55,396 nucleotides of DNA from a virus. A program made the position numbers and the translations under genes. The notes below the pieces were generated by a model. It was not told where the DNA came from and searched no databases. It saw only the letters and a program-made list of their open reading frames with translations. The stretch spans positions 1 through 55,396 of the IMG/VR virus record IMGVR_UViG_3300031787_000153, one strand, 5' to 3'. Positions 18,838 through 28,080 of the stretch are shown piece by piece (position 1 is the stretch's first letter; each line of letters opens with the position of its first letter).

Positions 18838-20979
18838 ATGCCATATATTGTAACGTTTACTGAAAAAGATCAAAAAGTACCTATTACAGTATATGACAAT
18901 ACGTCAAATACTGACACTAGTCTTACATTACCAGGTCGTAATGTGACGGGATACGGCCAAATTATTGCAGAAAATTTTGTTAGACTTTTAGAAAATTTTG
19001 CAGGTCCTGGTAGACCTGTAAATCCTGTTGAAGGTCAACTATGGTACGATACTACAAATGAACAATTAAAAATATGGGACAGTGTTGATTGGAAAGCAGC
19101 TTCTAATATACAAACTAGTGTTGCAGAACCTGCGGTTGGTGCAAGTAGAAAAGGCGATTTATGGGTTAATACTAGTAAACAACAATTATCTATTTTTTCT
19201 GGAAGTAAGTGGATATTGGTTGGTCCGTATATTAGTACTATTGATGGAAAACGAACTGGTCCAATTGTTGAAACTATCATTGATCAAGATAACACAGAAA
19301 AAACTGTAGTTACATTTTATGTAGATGACAGCCCATTGGTTATTATTAGCAAAGACAGATTCTTTCCTAAATCGGATATTTTTGGATTTACTGTAGATGG
19401 AATTAAACCGGGTATTAATATTACTACAGAAACTTTTTTAACAGGATTTCCGACTAGACTATTAGGAATAGCATCATCGGCTGAAAATTTAAGAATTAAC
19501 GATGCTAATGTAGCATCTTCTAAATTTTTAAGATCGGACACAATTAATACAACTGATTTTCAGTTCAATGTTAGAAATAATTTAGGTATTACTGTTGGCG
19601 CTGATAGTACATTAAACATTTTAAACGGCACAAATGGTGCAAAAATTTATAATTCGTTACCCGGTGCTGTTGTTGATATTCAAACTTCAAAATTGGATCT
19701 TCCTTCTACTGTACTAAGAGTTAAAAACGATAGAGTTGGTATTAATTCTTTAGATCCTCAAGAATCGTTAGATGTAACAGGTAATGCATTATTAACAGGA
19801 ACATTTTATATAAAATCTGAATCTGATGCGGTTAATGTTAACAGCGGAGCATTACAGGTTACGGGCGGTGCATCTATTAAGAAAAAACTAGTTGTGGGAG
19901 GAAATATAGATTCCCAAGGAATAATGACCACAAGAAATATTGTTCCTCCAGCAACGGATACTTATTCAATTGGTGGATCTATAACAAATAGATATAAAGA
20001 GATTTATGCCAAAACAATTACTGCTCAAGAATTTAATGGATCGTTTACTGGTAACATAAATGGAAATGCCGACACCGCTAATGCACTTAAAAATCCAACA
20101 ACTTTTAGATTTAAAGGTGCAGTAACTTTAAGAAATGATGTTTCATTTGACGGATCAGGAACCTCAACAGTTAAAGAATTTGATACAGTGTTATCTGTTG
20201 ATCTAATTCAAAGTCAGGATTTAATTACACGTTCTACATATGATACAAATATTTTAATATATCTTCCAAGATCATCAGCATCTAATAAATTAGGAAGAAT
20301 TACTAGAGATAATTTTGTAGGAGAACTTGCAGTACCGGTAGGAACAATTTTGCCGTTTGCCGGCACAACGGTTCCTGCAGGATATCTTCTATGTGATGGC
20401 AGCGAAATTTTAAAAAATAGATATGCTGATTTATTTGATATTATTGCTAACAATTATGTCCCTATTGGATATACTTGGAGATCCGGATCAGACTTTAATT
20501 TGTATTTTAAATTACCTGATTTTAGAGGTAGATTTCCGTTAGGTGCTGATAATATGGCAAATGGTTTACAGATATCTTCGAACAGTCAATCGGCCGGCGG
20601 AGGTACTGCTAACGTGGTAACAGGTGCTGCTGCTGCAACTGTTGGGGGAACATCCGGTTCACAATCATATACTTTAGCAATTACCAATTTACCTCAGCAT
20701 GAGCATAATATGCAAGGAACGAGGGCGGACGGTGTTACACCGGGGGATCAATATTATGCTGTAAATGCAACTAATGCTAGTCCAACTGATGTTGGATCTA
20801 GTTCAAGACCTGGAGGTTTACCAGTTGCCGGTCAGTTAGCAAGTTTACCAAGTTCTGGTAAAATTAAAGATCAATCGTCTGCAACCTTAAGTCAACCGTT
20901 CTCGATTATGAATCCATATCAAACTATTAATTATATTATTAGATACGGTAGAGATTTCTTTGATCCAATCAATTCTTAA
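18838..20979 (+). CDS. Tail fibre 1 with collar domain
   Basis: The 713-residue protein starts with the shared fibre N-terminus of this locus (L-P-G-R-N-V-T-G-Y-G, E-N-F-V-R-L-L-E-N-F-A, G-Q-L-W-Y-D-T near residues 30-70, then G-D-L-W-V-N-T near 105), presumably the attachment part. Residues about 497-575 form a phage tail-collar domain (V-G-T-I-L-P-F-A-G, A-G-Y-L-L-C-D-G-S, L-P-D-F-R-G-R-F-P-L-G). After a Gly/Ala-rich stretch come L-P-Q-H-E-H-N, a His-x-His metal-site motif seen in T4 gp12/gp37-type tips, and the ending M-N-P-Y-Q-T-I-N-Y-I-I-R-Y-G. The fibre probably binds the host surface as a trimer. GAGG lies ahead of the ATG. It is the only one of the four paralogues with a collar domain. 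Confidence 0.85.
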   Translation: MPYIVTFTEKDQKVPITVYDNTSNTDTSLTLPGRNVTGYGQIIAENFVRLLENFAGPGRPVNPVEGQLWYDTTNEQLKIWDSVDWKAASNIQTSVAEPAVGASRKGDLWVNTSKQQLSIFSGSKWILVGPYISTIDGKRTGPIVETIIDQDNTEKTVVTFYVDDSPLVIISKDRFFPKSDIFGFTVDGIKPGINITTETFLTGFPTRLLGIASSAENLRINDANVASSKFLRSDTINTTDFQFNVRNNLGITVGADSTLNILNGTNGAKIYNSLPGAVVDIQTSKLDLPSTVLRVKNDRVGINSLDPQESLDVTGNALLTGTFYIKSESDAVNVNSGALQVTGGASIKKKLVVGGNIDSQGIMTTRNIVPPATDTYSIGGSITNRYKEIYAKTITAQEFNGSFTGNINGNADTANALKNPTTFRFKGAVTLRNDVSFDGSGTSTVKEFDTVLSVDLIQSQDLITRSTYDTNILIYLPRSSASNKLGRITRDNFVGELAVPVGTILPFAGTTVPAGYLLCDGSEILKNRYADLFDIIANNYVPIGYTWRSGSDFNLYFKLPDFRGRFPLGADNMANGLQISSNSQSAGGGTANVVTGAAAATVGGTSGSQSYTLAITNLPQHEHNMQGTRADGVTPGDQYYAVNATNASPTDVGSSSRPGGLPVAGQLASLPSSGKIKDQSSATLSQPFSIMNPYQTINYIIRYGRDFFDPINS

Positions 20980-20992
20980 TAGGATATAAAAG

Positions 20993-22891
20993 ATGGCATA
21001 TATTGTTAACAAAACCGATACTAATATACTAGCAACTGTACCCGACGGACAGGTAGATCAATTAAGTTCGTCGCTAACTCTTATTGGAAAAAATTACAGC
21101 GGTTTTGGAGAATTTTTAAACGAAAATTTTGTAAAATTATTAGAAAATTTTGCAAATAACAGCGCACCTCTAAGATCTATAAGAGGACAGTTGTGGTACG
21201 ACACTGCCGAACAACGAATTAAGGTTTATACAGGTAACGAGTTTAAGTCTGTTGGTTCGGCTGCATTAACTTCAGTTCAGCCAGTTGGCCTAGGTGCCGG
21301 AGATTTTTGGTACAATACATCTAAAGAACAATTGTATTTTTATGACGGAACAACACCGTTATTGGTATCTCCAGCCTATAGTAAACCACAGGCAAAAAGC
21401 GGATTTGTCGTTGAGACGGTTAAAGATAGTCTTGGATCGGATCAGACAGTTGTTTTATTATATGCAGGAGGATCGTTACTTGGAATTTTTAGTAAATCTA
21501 AATTTAGACCAGTAAATCAAATTGTTGGATATCCTTTAAACACTGATATTAATATTGGTTTTAATTCTGGAAAGTTTCCTGGATTTGAAACTAATCCGGC
21601 GTTTGATGTAAAATTTGATACCACCGCAGCAAATTCAGAAAAATTAGCAGGACAATCAATTTCGTCGTTCATGAGAACAGATGTTCCTGCGGTCACAATG
21701 GTTGGTTCAATTACTAGTTCTTCTAATGCAGGTTATACATTTGGTTCTCAAAATCAAATTAATTTAAGTGTAAACGGCATTGGGACATTTCTCATAGCTA
21801 ATCGTGAACAAGGAAAAAATATTGATATTATTGTAAACAAGGATAATATTACCTTTCCTACAGTTATAGGTGTTCAAACTTCCCAAGACATTATTGATTT
21901 TTATAATGGTGTTCCAACAAGCGAAGCTAGATTTGGGGGCAATGTACAAATTGCTGGAAATTTAACGGTACTTGGTGATACATTTACATTGAATACTGTA
22001 AATGTTACAGTTGAAGACAAATTAATAGAATTAGGAAAGATTGTTACTCCTACAGATGAAACTGCCGACGGCGGCGGAATTATTTTAAAAGGCACAACTG
22101 ATAAATTAATTATTTGGTCTACTACTGCAAAAGCACCAACAGATCAATTACCAGCACTATCTTCTCAGGCTTGGAATCTTAATGGCGATATTAACTTAAC
22201 TAGTCCAACTGCTGCTATTAGAATTAATGGTGTAAAAATACTCGATGCTGCATCGCTTGGTGCAACAGTTCAGACTGCTTCTGGATTAACTAATTTTGGA
22301 GCATTTGATACTTTTACTGTTGATGATTTGTTTTTTAATGATAATGAAATATCAACTAGATTTACCAACACAGATTTAATATTAAACCCGTCCGGTACAG
22401 GTGCAATTAGAGTTAGCAGCACAGAAATTAAAGATGTCAAATATGTTTATAATAGTTTTACCAATTCTGTAGAAAGTCCAAGTCTACCGAACGATGCTGC
22501 ACCAAAAGCCTATGTTGATTATGCAGTTTCTAAAGCACCGTTAGCATTTGCTATGGATATTTCTGATCCAAGTAATCCGGGAAATCCAATAACAGATAAT
22601 GCAATTTCTGGATTTTTAATACAATTATTTCCAGCGGTAGAACATCAGGAAAATACAACGTTACGAGTTCTATGCTCATACTTTACAAATACAACAGAAA
22701 CTCTTACAGTCACAGGCCAGTTGATTAAATCATATGAAACATATGTAACATCGGTAAGTCCGACGTCATTTGGTACGGCATTACAAGATATAACATTGAA
22801 TCCAATAACTTTACCAACTAGCGATATTGTAATTACAAGAGTAGTAAAAACATTTAGATTGATATCGTCTGTATGGACAATACAGCCATAA
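20993..22891 (+). CDS. Tail fibre 2 (paralogue)
   Basis: This 632-residue protein repeats the N-terminal pattern of its neighbours (L-I-G-K-N-Y-S-G-F-G, E-N-F-V-K-L-L-E-N-F-A, G-Q-L-W-Y-D-T). Around residues 340-390 it carries the fibre motif V-E-D-K-L-I-E-L-G followed by T-A-D-G-G-G-I-I-L-K-G and a Trp, a repeat common in T4-like long-tail-fibre and marine fibre proteins. A P-K-A-Y-V-D-Y-A-V-S segment near residue 500 precedes a beta-rich C-terminal domain I do not recognise, presumably the receptor-binding tip. There is no collar domain. The AGGA element before the start is clear. Position and shared N-terminus argue that it attaches to the same baseplate partner as fibre 1. Confidence 0.8.
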   Translation: MAYIVNKTDTNILATVPDGQVDQLSSSLTLIGKNYSGFGEFLNENFVKLLENFANNSAPLRSIRGQLWYDTAEQRIKVYTGNEFKSVGSAALTSVQPVGLGAGDFWYNTSKEQLYFYDGTTPLLVSPAYSKPQAKSGFVVETVKDSLGSDQTVVLLYAGGSLLGIFSKSKFRPVNQIVGYPLNTDINIGFNSGKFPGFETNPAFDVKFDTTAANSEKLAGQSISSFMRTDVPAVTMVGSITSSSNAGYTFGSQNQINLSVNGIGTFLIANREQGKNIDIIVNKDNITFPTVIGVQTSQDIIDFYNGVPTSEARFGGNVQIAGNLTVLGDTFTLNTVNVTVEDKLIELGKIVTPTDETADGGGIILKGTTDKLIIWSTTAKAPTDQLPALSSQAWNLNGDINLTSPTAAIRINGVKILDAASLGATVQTASGLTNFGAFDTFTVDDLFFNDNEISTRFTNTDLILNPSGTGAIRVSSTEIKDVKYVYNSFTNSVESPSLPNDAAPKAYVDYAVSKAPLAFAMDISDPSNPGNPITDNAISGFLIQLFPAVEHQENTTLRVLCSYFTNTTETLTVTGQLIKSYETYVTSVSPTSFGTALQDITLNPITLPTSDIVITRVVKTFRLISSVWTIQP

Positions 22892-22905
22892 AAGGAATTT
22901 AAAAA

Positions 22906-24861
22906 ATGCCATATCGTATTAATAAATGGAACGGTAACGAACTTACTGTTTTAGAAGATGGAAGAATTAATGCTACTACTAGTGTTAAACTAGTTGGTAG
23001 AAATTATGCTGGATATGGCGAAGTTCAAAACGAAAATTTTCTTTGGTTATTAGAAAACTTTGCAGCAGATAGTGCGCCACCAACACCTCTTACTGGACAG
23101 ATATATTATAATACAGCAACAAAAATTTTAAATGTCTACGATGGTACAGACTGGAATCCTGTGTCGGCGGCACTGGTGGCTGACAATCCCCCTACAACAC
23201 CTGCTAGAGGTGATCTTTGGGTTAAACAATCTTCCAAACAATTATTTTTCTATGATGGAACATCGCCATATACCGCTAATGGTTGGCAACTAGTAGGGCC
23301 CGAATCAGCTGATATACCATTTGGTGTTACTAGATTAGTAAGTACCAAAGTTAGGGATCTGTCGGGAAATTATCATGCAATAATTAAAATGACAGTTAAC
23401 GGTGATGTGTTAGCAATTCTGTCTAGTGATATTTTTACTATCAATGCATTAGATGCAATTCTGGGATTTACTTCACTTACAAAAGGTTTTAATCTATCAT
23501 CTACAGCAAATTTTAATGCCAGTATTGGCGGCAATGCAGCATCAGCAACCAAACTTCAAATTTCACGTAAAATTAACGGTGTTGATTTTGACGGAACTGC
23601 AAATATTACTGTTACAGCAGCTTTAGCAAAATCATTGTCTCGCGGAACATACTTAATTGGAACAGCAACATCATTCGATGGTACTAGCGATGTCACTTTT
23701 AGTGTAGATGCTACAAATGCTAATACTGGGGGTAAAATTGTAGCACGTGATATTTCCGGTAATTTTAGTGCAGGTCAAATTACCGCAACATCTTTTATTG
23801 GTAGTTTAACAGGAGATTTGACCGGCGATATAAAATCATCAAACGGAACAGTTGTTTTAGATAGTGGAACAACTGGAGCGAATGCTACATTTACCGGTAA
23901 TGTAACCGGTAATGTAACCGGTAACGCTAGTACATCATCAAGATTATTACAGTCTAGAACTATAAATGGTGTTTCATTTGATGGCACTCAAAATATTACT
24001 ATAACCTCAGGAGCCACCGGTGGACTAACAGCAGGATCATACATTGATGTGATTACATATGGTGATTCAACTTCAGTATATGACGGAACCGCATCGGCTA
24101 CATGGAACGTTAAGGGAGAAATCAACAGCCTTCCAAATACCTTAGTTGCTAGAAATGCTCAGAGTGATATTTTCGCCAGAGAAATTACAGCCAGTCAAGG
24201 CTTTAAAGGTAATGCAGATACTGCAACAAAATTACAAACAGCCAGGGCTATTAATGGTATTAATTTTGATGGTACCGCTAATATAACTGTTTTTGACAAT
24301 ACAAAACTTCCCACAAGTGGCGGAGCATTAACCGGGTTTCTTACACTGCATTCAGATCCTGATAATAATTATCACGCAGCAACAAAGTTATATGTTGATT
24401 CGTTGTATGTAGCCAAATCAGGTTCAACTATGACTGGATTATTAATTTTAGCTGGACCTCCTACAGTAGATAATGGTGCTGCAACTAAAAAATATGTAGA
24501 TGACTCAGATTCTGCAATACAAATTGCTGTAAACAATACAATAAGTGGATTTTTATCTTCTACAAATAATACTACATTTACCTATGGAACAACAGCCGCT
24601 GTTGGATATTCGAACAGTGTTGGTAATTTTAGTGATGCATCAAATTATTTTGATGTATTTCCTCCAACAGGAAAAACCATGGCAAAGTTAATTGCTTTTA
24701 TACCATCGATTGCGTATATATATTTTGCTGGAGATGTAAACAGTGATGATAACATGAGATGTATATATGAAGAACGAGTTGATAGAATAAGAGTTTGGGT
24801 TCAAAATACCGAACAAAGATCGACACCGTCAGCCAACTGGCTAGCAATTTGGGGAATATAA
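22906..24861 (+). CDS. Tail fibre 3 (paralogue) with repeated fibre motifs
   Basis: The 651-residue product has the common N-terminus (L-V-G-R-N-Y-A-G-Y-G-E-V-Q-N-E-N-F) and then three copies of a typical fibre repeat, N-A-x-x-A-T-K-L-x-x-x-R-x-I-N-G-V-x-F-D-G-T-x-N-I, in the middle third. Later come a T-K-L-Y-V-D-S segment and, after A-A-T-K-K-Y-V-D-D, a short C-terminal domain with alternating strands. Such repeats form extended trimeric shafts in known fibres. An AAGGA site precedes the ATG. The stop codon overlaps the start of the next small gene by one base (TAATG), matching a fibre-plus-chaperone arrangement. The tip domain is unlike those of the other three fibres, suggesting different receptor specificity. 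Confidence 0.8.
   Translation: MPYRINKWNGNELTVLEDGRINATTSVKLVGRNYAGYGEVQNENFLWLLENFAADSAPPTPLTGQIYYNTATKILNVYDGTDWNPVSAALVADNPPTTPARGDLWVKQSSKQLFFYDGTSPYTANGWQLVGPESADIPFGVTRLVSTKVRDLSGNYHAIIKMTVNGDVLAILSSDIFTINALDAILGFTSLTKGFNLSSTANFNASIGGNAASATKLQISRKINGVDFDGTANITVTAALAKSLSRGTYLIGTATSFDGTSDVTFSVDATNANTGGKIVARDISGNFSAGQITATSFIGSLTGDLTGDIKSSNGTVVLDSGTTGANATFTGNVTGNVTGNASTSSRLLQSRTINGVSFDGTQNITITSGATGGLTAGSYIDVITYGDSTSVYDGTASATWNVKGEINSLPNTLVARNAQSDIFAREITASQGFKGNADTATKLQTARAINGINFDGTANITVFDNTKLPTSGGALTGFLTLHSDPDNNYHAATKLYVDSLYVAKSGSTMTGLLILAGPPTVDNGAATKKYVDDSDSAIQIAVNNTISGFLSSTNNTTFTYGTTAAVGYSNSVGNFSDASNYFDVFPPTGKTMAKLIAFIPSIAYIYFAGDVNSDDNMRCIYEERVDRIRVWVQNTEQRSTPSANWLAIWGI
23893..23928 (+). 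repeat. 12-bp tandem repeat inside tail fibre 3
   Basis: Two perfect copies of ACCGGTAATGTA are followed by a third, partial copy (ACCGGTAACGCT). They encode T-G-N-V-T-G-N-V-T-G-N in the shaft. Being a multiple of three, changes in copy number would keep the frame, so this is a possible site for changing fibre length. Confidence 0.8.
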
Positions 24862-25211
24862 TGTATTATATTTGTATAGAAAACGATAATGTTATATCTG
24901 TATTAAACTACAGACCAGAAGTTCCATCTACAGTATTAATTCATGAGATTTCTGATGCTGATTTTTGGCAATTACAAAAGAATACACATTATTTTGATAC
25001 ATCTTTAAAAATTATTAAAGAAAAAACTTCGGAGATGACACCTAGTTATCTAAAGGCCGCTCAAAATAGAGAATTCTTAAATAGCACAGATTGGAAAATT
25101 TTAAGACATATTAGAGAACAAGCTTTGAGTAAATCTACAACATTAAGTCAGGCAGAATACTTAGAGCTAGAAAGACAGCGAGATCTGGCTGCACAAGGAC
25201 AATTACTTTAA
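24861..25211 (+). CDS. Small tail-fibre assembly-like protein (DUF4376-like C-terminus)
   Basis: The frame is open further upstream, but the ATG overlapping the fibre-3 stop (TAATG) with GGGGA just ahead is the best start, giving 116 residues. The C-terminal half (R-E-F-L-N-S-T-D-W-K-I-L-R-H, then T-T-L-S-Q-A-E-Y-L-E-L-E-R-Q-R) is typical of the small proteins encoded after phage fibre genes, including DUF4376 and fibre-assembly chaperones, where an L-x-x-T-D-W motif and an A-E-Y-x-x-L-R-x-x-R tail recur. It probably helps fold or trimerise the fibre encoded just upstream. It is found only after the third of the four fibres. Confidence 0.65.
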   Translation: MYYICIENDNVISVLNYRPEVPSTVLIHEISDADFWQLQKNTHYFDTSLKIIKEKTSEMTPSYLKAAQNREFLNSTDWKILRHIREQALSKSTTLSQAEYLELERQRDLAAQGQLL

Positions 25212-25219
25212 AATAAATA
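25212..25219 (+). promoter_or_regulatory. Candidate T4-type late promoter (AATAAATA) before fibre 4
   Basis: An AATAAATA octamer lies in the 25-base gap before fibre 4, ending 17 bases from its ATG, with a CGGAG ribosome site between. It is one base off the T4 late consensus. No -35 element is expected for T4 late promoters, so only this octamer can be judged. Confidence 0.35.
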
Positions 25220-25236
25220 GATAAACGGAGCTAAGA

Positions 25237-27096
25237 ATGCCATATCAAGTTGACAAATTTAACGGAACTTTTTTAACAAATGTACCAGACGGTACAATTG
25301 ACAATACTACAGATTTACGTTTTGTAGGTAAAAACTATGCCGGTTACGGCGAAGTTCAAAATGAAAATTTTTTACATTTACTAGAAAACTTTGCAAATAC
25401 CACACCTCCACCTAAAAGAATTACTGGACAGATTTGGTACGATAGCGGTAAAAAACGTTTAAGATATTTTGACGGTACTATTTTTAAAGCTGCCGGTGGC
25501 GCCGAAATTAGTGATACTCCGCCCACAGGTCTACAAACCGGAGATCTTTGGTTCAATACCAGTACTAATCAATTAAATTGTTGGTCTGGTAGTGCGTTTG
25601 TTTTAGTTGGTCCTCAAACCGCTCCTGGATTTGGTACTTCAACATTTACCGCAAGTATTGTTAAAGCAGTCGGCGGTACTAATTATGCTATTGTAAAATT
25701 ATCAGTAGCTGACGAAGTAATTGCAATATTAAGTAAAGAAGAATTTACTATTGATTCAACTATTAATCCGATACCTGGATTTAGTGTTGTTAAGAAAGGA
25801 TTTACATTACCAGAAGCCAATAGCACTACAGGTGTTACTGCATTAAATTGGAAATTTTGGGGGACAGCAGCAGATGCAGATAGATTGGGTGGATTCCCTG
25901 CCGGTGATTACATTAAGTCAAGTCAAGCAAGTTTTACAAATCCGGTGACATTTCCTTATGACGGTTATGAAGTTGGTTTTCCTGGCAGTAAACCGTTGCG
26001 TATTTATATTGAAGGTGGAGAATTTCCAATTATTCAAAATCAAGCTGGTGCAGTTCCCGGCGGAGATCCAGGAACAATAACATTAAGAATTAAAACTAAT
26101 ACAACAGATAGGGATTCGATAGTTGTTACCAAAGATGGTTTCTACCCGATCTTACCTTCTGGTGCTGTATCTCCAGTATTTGATATTGGTAGATCTGATA
26201 GTAAGTACAGAAATATATATGCAGTAAAAGTATTTTCAAATTTACAAGGTGATTTAATTGATCAATCTGGAATCAAGACAATTGTAGATTCCACAAACAG
26301 CAGATTTTATGGTTCTGTCTGGGCCGACGATAATACTATTGCATACAATTCTCAAACAAACACATTCAGTGGATTCTTTACTGGTTCTGTTGGTGCACAG
26401 GGCACCCCTGTTGAAGTTGTAGGATCATTGACTGGTTCATGTACCGGTTCTTCGGGATCGTTAATTGTCGATGCAGGTTCTGCAAGATTTGCTACTACAA
26501 CAGTTCCGACCGGTGTTGCATCGATTGCAGCTAGAGATTCTCTTGGTGATTTGACCGCTAGAATTTTTAAAGGAACTGCCGAAAAATCCGATACATTAAA
26601 AGTTGGTGCTTCGTCTTATTATTCTGCTTCAATTACTTTGCCAGCTGGCGGGGATAAAACTTCTGTAGTAAGTAGGGATAATAACGGTGATATATACGCT
26701 AATATTATGAATGGTACTGCAACAGCAGCTCGATACGCTGACTTAGCAGAAAAATATCTAGCAGATAAAGAATATGAGCCAGGGACTGTAGTTTCTATTT
26801 GTGAACACGAAGAGCATGAAGTTGAAGCATGTCAATGGGGCCAGCGTGCCATTGGTGTGGTTTCTACAAATCCTGCATTTATGATGAATAAAGATTTAGA
26901 AGGCGGTACTTATATTGCACTAAAAGGTCGAGTTCCTTGTAAAGTAACTGGAGCTGTTCGTAAAGGACAAAGATTGATCGCAGGAAATGACGGAACCGCA
27001 GTAGCAGCAGTTCCACATTCTGGAGATGTGTTTGCTATTGCTTTAGAATCTAACAACAACATAGATATTAAAGTTATTGAAGTATTAGTATTATAA
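25237..27096 (+). CDS. Tail fibre 4 (paralogue) with Peptidase_G2-like C-terminal domain
   Basis: The 619-residue protein has the shared N-terminus (V-G-K-N-Y-A-G-Y-G-E-V-Q-N-E-N-F, G-Q-I-W-Y-D-S, G-D-L-W-F-N-T). The last 120 residues, from about 500, begin R-Y-A-D-L-A-E-K-Y-L-A-D and E-Y-E-P-G-T-V-V and end in a beta-rich domain. I recognise this as the Peptidase_G2-like C-terminal domain common in marine phage fibres, related to intramolecular chaperones that may cut themselves off after trimerisation. Whether the catalytic residues are kept cannot be settled by eye. The A-D-L-A-E-K-Y block follows a short N-G-T-A-T-A-A-R linker like those before intramolecular chaperones. Confidence 0.8.
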   Translation: MPYQVDKFNGTFLTNVPDGTIDNTTDLRFVGKNYAGYGEVQNENFLHLLENFANTTPPPKRITGQIWYDSGKKRLRYFDGTIFKAAGGAEISDTPPTGLQTGDLWFNTSTNQLNCWSGSAFVLVGPQTAPGFGTSTFTASIVKAVGGTNYAIVKLSVADEVIAILSKEEFTIDSTINPIPGFSVVKKGFTLPEANSTTGVTALNWKFWGTAADADRLGGFPAGDYIKSSQASFTNPVTFPYDGYEVGFPGSKPLRIYIEGGEFPIIQNQAGAVPGGDPGTITLRIKTNTTDRDSIVVTKDGFYPILPSGAVSPVFDIGRSDSKYRNIYAVKVFSNLQGDLIDQSGIKTIVDSTNSRFYGSVWADDNTIAYNSQTNTFSGFFTGSVGAQGTPVEVVGSLTGSCTGSSGSLIVDAGSARFATTTVPTGVASIAARDSLGDLTARIFKGTAEKSDTLKVGASSYYSASITLPAGGDKTSVVSRDNNGDIYANIMNGTATAARYADLAEKYLADKEYEPGTVVSICEHEEHEVEACQWGQRAIGVVSTNPAFMMNKDLEGGTYIALKGRVPCKVTGAVRKGQRLIAGNDGTAVAAVPHSGDVFAIALESNNNIDIKVIEVLVL

Positions 27097-27108
27097 AAAG
27101 GATTAACC

Positions 27109-28035
27109 GTGGATATTAGTGCAAGTTCATTTAATACAGATCTTAGAGACCCTATAAAAAAAATAATGGAGTCGGATCCAACTGATCTACAAACTGGATA
27201 TGGCTATTCTATGCTATCTTCGGCAATTGTTAGAGATCCTATTACAAATTTATATCCCTTAGTTGATGATGCACATTGGGATAATTTAAGATTAGATATT
27301 ATTCGTGCAAGAACTCATCAATCAGGTATCCCTACTCTTACAGATGTTGCTCAAGGAGACCTAATTTCAACAGCAATTTATGGGGAGTATTTAACATTAG
27401 TTCAATTAACGGTAGCAAATAAAGATAGTGTAGCAGTTGGTCAATATTCCGATGTTGTTCCTCCCACATTAGTAAATCCCATATTGCAGTTAAGTTTTAG
27501 TAATTTTGCATATCATAGGACCACAGTAGCTTGGAATAATCCAGCAGAAGCTAATCAATTTTTTAATGCAGGCGGCGGATTTTTAATTTCTTTTTCTTTT
27601 AACAATTCTATTCCTGGCCCTGCTGGAAATCAAGGTCAAAATTTTGGTGTACTTTCTTCACAGTTAGGGTCAAGATTTTTTGGAATAGACGATTGGAGAC
27701 AATCAACTTCAAATTTTAGAAATCTTGGAACAGTGATATCCTCAGCAGGGAATTATGCAGGGAATAGATTAGAATATTCAACAAGGGTTGATTCAGGATC
27801 CCATCTAAATTCTGCTCAGTTAACATTCGAAGTTAGATTAACGTCTGATTACGATCAAGGAGCACCAGTGGGATCAGGTGCGGGTGCAACAGGATACGGA
27901 GATCAAATTACCGGTAGTTCAGCAATATCATTTTTACAACGCCAGTCAGTTAACTCAGTTATAAGTCCAAAACCTGTTGCCTGGGCATATGATGCACAAT
28001 GGACTGTGGGCGCAGGACCAGTTACATATCCTTAA
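27109..28035 (+). CDS. Virion structural protein, first of a paralogous pair
   Basis: The 308-residue product starts at a GTG with AAGGA six bases upstream. It shares several blocks with the next gene: W-D-N-L-R-L-D-I-I-R-A-R-T-H-Q in the N-terminal third, N-Q-F-F-N-A-G-G-G in the middle, and G-S-G-A-G-A-T-G-Y-G-D near the end. F-F-N-A-G-G blocks recur in phage structural proteins of unknown role, so this is probably a minor virion component of the fibre/baseplate region. I cannot name a T4 counterpart. An N-terminal helical region precedes a beta-rich C-terminal domain. Confidence 0.65.
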   Translation: MDISASSFNTDLRDPIKKIMESDPTDLQTGYGYSMLSSAIVRDPITNLYPLVDDAHWDNLRLDIIRARTHQSGIPTLTDVAQGDLISTAIYGEYLTLVQLTVANKDSVAVGQYSDVVPPTLVNPILQLSFSNFAYHRTTVAWNNPAEANQFFNAGGGFLISFSFNNSIPGPAGNQGQNFGVLSSQLGSRFFGIDDWRQSTSNFRNLGTVISSAGNYAGNRLEYSTRVDSGSHLNSAQLTFEVRLTSDYDQGAPVGSGAGATGYGDQITGSSAISFLQRQSVNSVISPKPVAWAYDAQWTVGAGPVTYP

Positions 28036-28080
28036 TCCAATAAAATAGATATATATTAAAACTAATTTAGAGGAAATAAC

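Noticed and set aside
24795-24860. Longer open frame ahead of the small fibre-assembly gene
   Set aside because: It lies entirely inside fibre 3; the ATG at 24861 overlapping the stop with GGGGA upstream is the better start.
28036-28080. Late promoter in the gap between the paired structural genes
   Set aside because: The AT-rich stretch has no good match to TATAAATA and could arise by chance.
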